Shown here: piece after piece, positions 44,381 through 47,589 of the stretch
How the letters are laid out: each line of letters begins with the position of its first letter
Position numbering within the stretch: position 1 is the stretch's first letter
Assembly: GCA_017553445.1 (NCBI GenBank)
Contig: JAFZMD010000047.1
Location: 1 to 47,589 of the forward strand
Direction: 5' to 3'
DNA from: Methanobrevibacter sp.
GTDB lineage: Archaea > Methanobacteriota > Methanobacteria > Methanobacteriales > Methanobacteriaceae
DNA length: 47,589 nucleotides
Translations under genes and position numbers: made by a program
The notes under the pieces: model-generated
What the model was told of the DNA's origin: nothing
Databases searched by the model: none
The model's input: the letters and a program-made list of their open reading frames with translations, nothing else

Positions 44381-45370
44381 TTATTCAATCAATTGTTTTA
44401 AATCATTTCTAATGATGGAAGTTGCATCGAATCCCTTAATCGCATCAACCATTTCAGGGAATTTTGCTTTAGGAATCAATACATTGATTTGTGAAAAGTC
44501 AGATCCTGGAGTTATTGTAGGCTCATCAGCACATAACTTATTGTCAATCAGATAATTTGAAACTTCATCAATCTTTTTGTTTGAAATGTTGAATTTAACG
44601 TCGAAATATCTTTTAGCGGTAATGGCTCCCAATAACTGTTCATAAATCATTTTAGCCTTTTCAAGCTTCTCGCCGGTACAGCTTACACCTGCATAAAGTC
44701 CTGCTGAAGAGTGTAAAATAGTTTCAATCTCCTTTAAACCAGCTTTCTTTAAACTGCTTCCTGTTTGAGTATTGTCCACAATCAAATCAGCGCCTTTTGC
44801 AATATAGACTTCAGTAGCACCATCGGAATTGATAACCTGCACCATTTCATTGTCTCCATCAGTCAGACCTCTGACCTGTACAAACGGCACAGCATCTCCA
44901 TAGATTTCCTGATATACTTCATTTTCCATGATAAATTTCCTAGTCAAATTAGGATATTCTGTAAAACATAAAATTGGAGTTTTCCTATCCTTATTGGCTC
45001 TGAATAAATCGGATAAACTGTTATATGGAGAATCATTTGGAACTGCTACAATCAAACGGGTTTTGCCGTAATCCAAATCACCAATTTTAACAGTATTATT
45101 GTCTCTCAAGACTGATTCTTCCTTAACCCAATCCTCACCGACAATAGCTATATCCACCATTCCACGGTTCAATTCAACGGGAGTGGATTGTGGACGGGTC
45201 AAATAAGCAACGATTTCATCGTCGTTTGAGATAGTTATTTCATAAGATTCATCACCAGGTTCATATCCTTTAACTTCATAACCTGCATCAACAAATAATT
45301 GATGAGTATTTCCTCTTTTTACATTATTCAAACTTCCCTTTGGAAGTCCTAAAATTATTTTATCTTTCAT
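44381..45370 (-). CDS. hisG: ATP phosphoribosyltransferase, long form
   Basis: First step of histidine synthesis. The 329-residue protein starts [10 protein letters not shown], has [11 protein letters not shown] and the PRPP-binding region around [31 protein letters not shown], and ends with the ferredoxin-like regulatory domain of long HisG (about 255-329, [20 protein letters not shown]), so it should be feedback-inhibited by histidine without HisZ. It is somewhat longer than most long-form HisG. It is a single gene here. Confidence 0.88.
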   Translation of the reverse strand: MKDKIILGLPKGSLNNVKRGNTHQLFVDAGYEVKGYEPGDESYEITISNDDEIVAYLTRPQSTPVELNRGMVDIAIVGEDWVKEESVLRDNNTVKIGDLDYGKTRLIVAVPNDSPYNSLSDLFRANKDRKTPILCFTEYPNLTRKFIMENEVYQEIYGDAVPFVQVRGLTDGDNEMVQVINSDGATEVYIAKGADLIVDNTQTGSSLKKAGLKEIETILHSSAGLYAGVSCTGEKLEKAKMIYEQLLGAITAKRYFDVKFNISNKKIDEVSNYLIDNKLCADEPTITPGSDFSQINVLIPKAKFPEMVDAIKGFDATSIIRNDLKQLIE

Positions 45371-45463
45371 ATTAATACCTACAATAATAATTATTCAATA
45401 TGATATATAATAATTACCCCAATTTTAAAAAAAGTTTAAAAATTTTACAAAAAAATAAAAGAA

Positions 45464-47509
45464 TTAGCTGTGATATGTTTCACAGCTTTGTCTATTAAAT
45501 AGATGTTTGTGTGCATGCATATGCTTTATACCATTTTCAGTTTCAATTTCATCGATGATTTCAACACCATCATGAGAATGGGAGTGCTCTCCGTCATTAT
45601 GGTAGTGATAGTGACTGTGCTCTACATTTTCTGAGTCAATCTTTTTAATAGAATCATCGAAGTGCCTGTCATAAAGTAAAGCGGCATTTAAAACAACCAA
45701 ACATGATCCTGCATTGTGAACAATTGCACCTGTAACCGGATTCAGCCAGCCCAAAACAGAACAGATTATGGCCAAAGCATTGATTGTCATTGATATGATA
45801 ATATTTGCTTTAATGGTAAACAATGTGGAGTTGGATAGTTTTTTAAGATACGGGATTTTACCAATATCGTCTCCCAAAAGCGCAATGTCAGCAGCTTCAA
45901 TAGCCACGTCACTTCCGACAGAGCCCATTGCAACACTCACATCTGCAGTCTTAAGTGCCGGCGCATCATTTACACCGTCCCCAATCATACAGACCTTTTT
46001 ACCTTCACTTTTGAGTTTTTCAATCCATGAAAGCTTTTCTTCCGGAAGCAAATTACCGTAAACCTTGCTAATCCCCACTTGAGATGCGAAGTAGTTTGCA
46101 GTTTCTGCATTATCTCCTGTGAGCAATATGGTTTCCGTGCCCAAATCATGCAAACTTCTAATCATGCTTTGAGAATCTTCACGAATCACATCAGACAATC
46201 CAACAAAACCCTCAACTTCATCATTTAATGCAACGATGATTGAAGCTTTTCCTTCACTTCTGAGTTTGTCCAGGTAACTCTCATCGACATCGATACCATT
46301 TTCAGATAGAAATTTGGCATTTCCTGCATAAACTTTACCCTGTGAAAGATTACAACTCACACCTTTACCAGGATACATCTTAAAGTCTTTTGGTTCTTCC
46401 AAATCCATTTCCAATTCATCGGCTTTATCTACAATAGCTTTAGCCAATGGATGTTCACTTAATTTTTCACATGATGCAACTGCTTTAAGCAAATCGGTTT
46501 CACTTAAATCCTCTTTAATAGAGATTACATCCGAAACCTGTAAATTACCATATGTCAATGTGCCTGTTTTATCAAAAACAAGCGTATTAAGAGCACCCAG
46601 GGTTTCCAGAGCTTCACCAGATTTGATTAATACACCATATTTTGTTGCCTGACCAATAGCGGCCATGATAGCCGTTGGTGTTGCAAGAATTAATGCGCAA
46701 GGACAAAATACAACCAAAACTGTCACTCCTCTTTCAATGTTTCCAGTTATTAGCCATGCCCCAATAGCTATTAATAATGCGACTGGAACGAGCCATGTTG
46801 CCCATTTATCAGCAATCCTTTGTGTAGGAGCTTGTTTTTCATCAGCTGACTTAACAAGATCGATTAACTTTTGTAGAGAGGAATTTTCTCCTAAACTCGT
46901 TGCTTTAATATCAATGGCCCCATACATATTCATGGTTCCACAGAAAACCTTATCACCCACTCCCTTATCAATTGGCAGGGATTCTCCCGTCATGATTGAC
47001 TGGTCAAGTGAAGATGTACCTCTTATTATCTCACCGTCTACAGGTACACTTTCACCAGGAAGAATTCTTAATGTATCTCCGATTTTTATTTCATCTACAG
47101 AAATTTCTTCTTCAACACCATTTGAAATTCTTCTTCCTGTTTGTGGAGTTAGATTTATAAGGTTTCTTAAACCTTTTTTGGCTCGTTCTACAGTCCAATC
47201 TTCCAAAAGAGCTCCAAGAGCCATAATCCATGCAACTTCACCTGCCGCAAAGATTTCACCAATTAAAAGTGAAGCGACCATTGCTATTGCAATTAACAAT
47301 GCGGATGAAATCCATTTTTCACGAATCAACCTTGTCATAGCAAGAAGTAACATTGGAATACCGCTTATTATTACTGTCCCCCATGCAGGGTTTAGGTAAA
47401 TTGGAGTATTCACTTGAAAAATCATAAAAATAATGGCTATTAATAAAAATACTCCAGAAATTATTGTCATTTTTAGACCAAACAAGAAATCTGTTATCTC
47501 ATCTATCAT
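45464..47509 (-). CDS. Heavy-metal P1B-type ATPase with histidine-rich C-terminal tail
   Basis: A 681-residue metal pump. The metal-site motif is C269-P-C271, the phosphorylated D313 lies in DKTGTLT, MTGESLPIDKG is the actuator loop, the SEHPLAKAI histidine binds nucleotide, and MIGDGVNDAPAL is the hinge. The last helices carry NPVTGAIVHNAGSCLVVLNAALL, closer to the Mn/Zn-type CtpC group than to classical copper pumps. There is no N-terminal metal-binding domain. Instead the C-terminus (about 628-681) has HSHYHYHNDGEHSHSHDG and KHMHAHKHLF, suited to Ni, Zn or Co. Start ATG 47509 follows GGGTGA. The metal and direction (most likely export) are not settled. Confidence 0.9.
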   Translation of the reverse strand: MIDEITDFLFGLKMTIISGVFLLIAIIFMIFQVNTPIYLNPAWGTVIISGIPMLLLAMTRLIREKWISSALLIAIAMVASLLIGEIFAAGEVAWIMALGALLEDWTVERAKKGLRNLINLTPQTGRRISNGVEEEISVDEIKIGDTLRILPGESVPVDGEIIRGTSSLDQSIMTGESLPIDKGVGDKVFCGTMNMYGAIDIKATSLGENSSLQKLIDLVKSADEKQAPTQRIADKWATWLVPVALLIAIGAWLITGNIERGVTVLVVFCPCALILATPTAIMAAIGQATKYGVLIKSGEALETLGALNTLVFDKTGTLTYGNLQVSDVISIKEDLSETDLLKAVASCEKLSEHPLAKAIVDKADELEMDLEEPKDFKMYPGKGVSCNLSQGKVYAGNAKFLSENGIDVDESYLDKLRSEGKASIIVALNDEVEGFVGLSDVIREDSQSMIRSLHDLGTETILLTGDNAETANYFASQVGISKVYGNLLPEEKLSWIEKLKSEGKKVCMIGDGVNDAPALKTADVSVAMGSVGSDVAIEAADIALLGDDIGKIPYLKKLSNSTLFTIKANIIISMTINALAIICSVLGWLNPVTGAIVHNAGSCLVVLNAALLYDRHFDDSIKKIDSENVEHSHYHYHNDGEHSHSHDGVEIIDEIETENGIKHMHAHKHLFNRQSCETYHS

Positions 47510-47514
47510 ATTTT

Positions 47515-47566
47515 TCACCCAAAAGTATTACTTTTTTTGAATTCATTTATATACCCAGTATTACTG
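47515..47566 (-). promoter_or_regulatory. Metal ATPase promoter with two AGTATTACT sites flanking the TATA box
   Basis: Minus-strand TATA core TATATAAA at 47546-47553 predicts a start near 47523, 14 bases before the ATG. One copy of the motif (plus strand GTATTAC at 47558-47564, within CAGTATTACTG) lies just upstream of the TATA box, and another (47525-47531, within AAGTATTACTT) lies at about -8 to -2. A protein bound at both would block TBP/TFB and polymerase. Confidence 0.6.
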
Positions 47567-47589
47567 AAAAATTTTTCAATTAAAATCCC

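Overview
The window comes from a methanogenic archaeon of the order Methanobacteriales, most likely Methanobrevibacter or a close relative. It is AT-rich (about one third G+C by eye). It encodes the methanogen proteins CfbC (coenzyme F430 synthesis), MfnB (methanofuran synthesis) and component A2 of methyl-coenzyme M reductase activation (AtwA). It also carries general archaeal markers: L37ae, RNA polymerase subunit P, prefoldin beta, KEOPS Pcc1, a Brix protein, deoxyhypusine synthase, archaeal riboflavin synthase and geranylgeranyl reductase. Ribosome binding sites are mostly GGTGAT or GGAGG, 4-9 nt before the start. Because GTG within GGTGAT is often in frame, several naive reading frames run a few codons too far upstream; I moved those starts to the ATG after the site. 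No rRNA, tRNA, insertion sequence, prophage or CRISPR array was seen.

Layout. 1-5.8 kb: a PatB/MalY-type aminotransferase (cut by the window edge), a nitroreductase, a dicarboxylate/amino-acid symporter, an iron-sulfur flavoprotein, a secreted orphan, seryl-tRNA synthetase and an ArsC/Spx-like protein. 5.8-15.5 kb: HAD phosphatase, cfbC and a U32 protein in overlapping order, then purF, an orphan coiled-coil protein, galE, a geranylgeranyl reductase with its ferredoxin, and atwA abutting a UspA gene. 15.6-27.6 kb: two small orphans, uvrC, a roughly 2515-residue helicase-nuclease-like protein with a huge acidic linker, a PfkB kinase and a zinc-type CDF transporter. 27.8-30 kb: a 59-residue membrane protein, a HisA/HisF-like protein, a small secreted protein and a 930-base gene-poor stretch that seems to hold one or two small RNA genes. 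30-32 kb: the conserved archaeal block rpl37ae-rpoP-Brix-pcc1-pfdB-DUF3194. 32-38 kb: guaB, mfnB, then a compact operon ribC-GT2-DUF2304-CCG-LUD. 38-47.6 kb: the cobalt/nickel ECF importer cbiMNQO, pyrF, small membrane proteins, deoxyhypusine synthase, a CBS-domain regulator, hisG and a heavy-metal P1B ATPase.

Three things stand out. First, the 9-mer AGTATTACT (or its complement) recurs in intergenic promoter regions: two copies flank the TATA box of the metal ATPase, one lies at the start of the cbiMNQO transcript, one lies upstream of ribC, and one full plus one near copy lie upstream of an orphan small RNA gene. This suggests one regulon, plausibly metal-responsive. Second, the small RNA gene (minus strand, 29842-29928) has a TATA box at the right distance, an 11-bp closing stem and an oligo-T terminator, and matches no family I recognise. 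Third, the giant DUF4011/DUF3320-type SF1 helicase upstream of uvrC carries a Vsr/DUF559-like nuclease fold and about 550 strongly acidic residues with repeated aromatic motifs. All functions come from reading motifs; no database search was possible.
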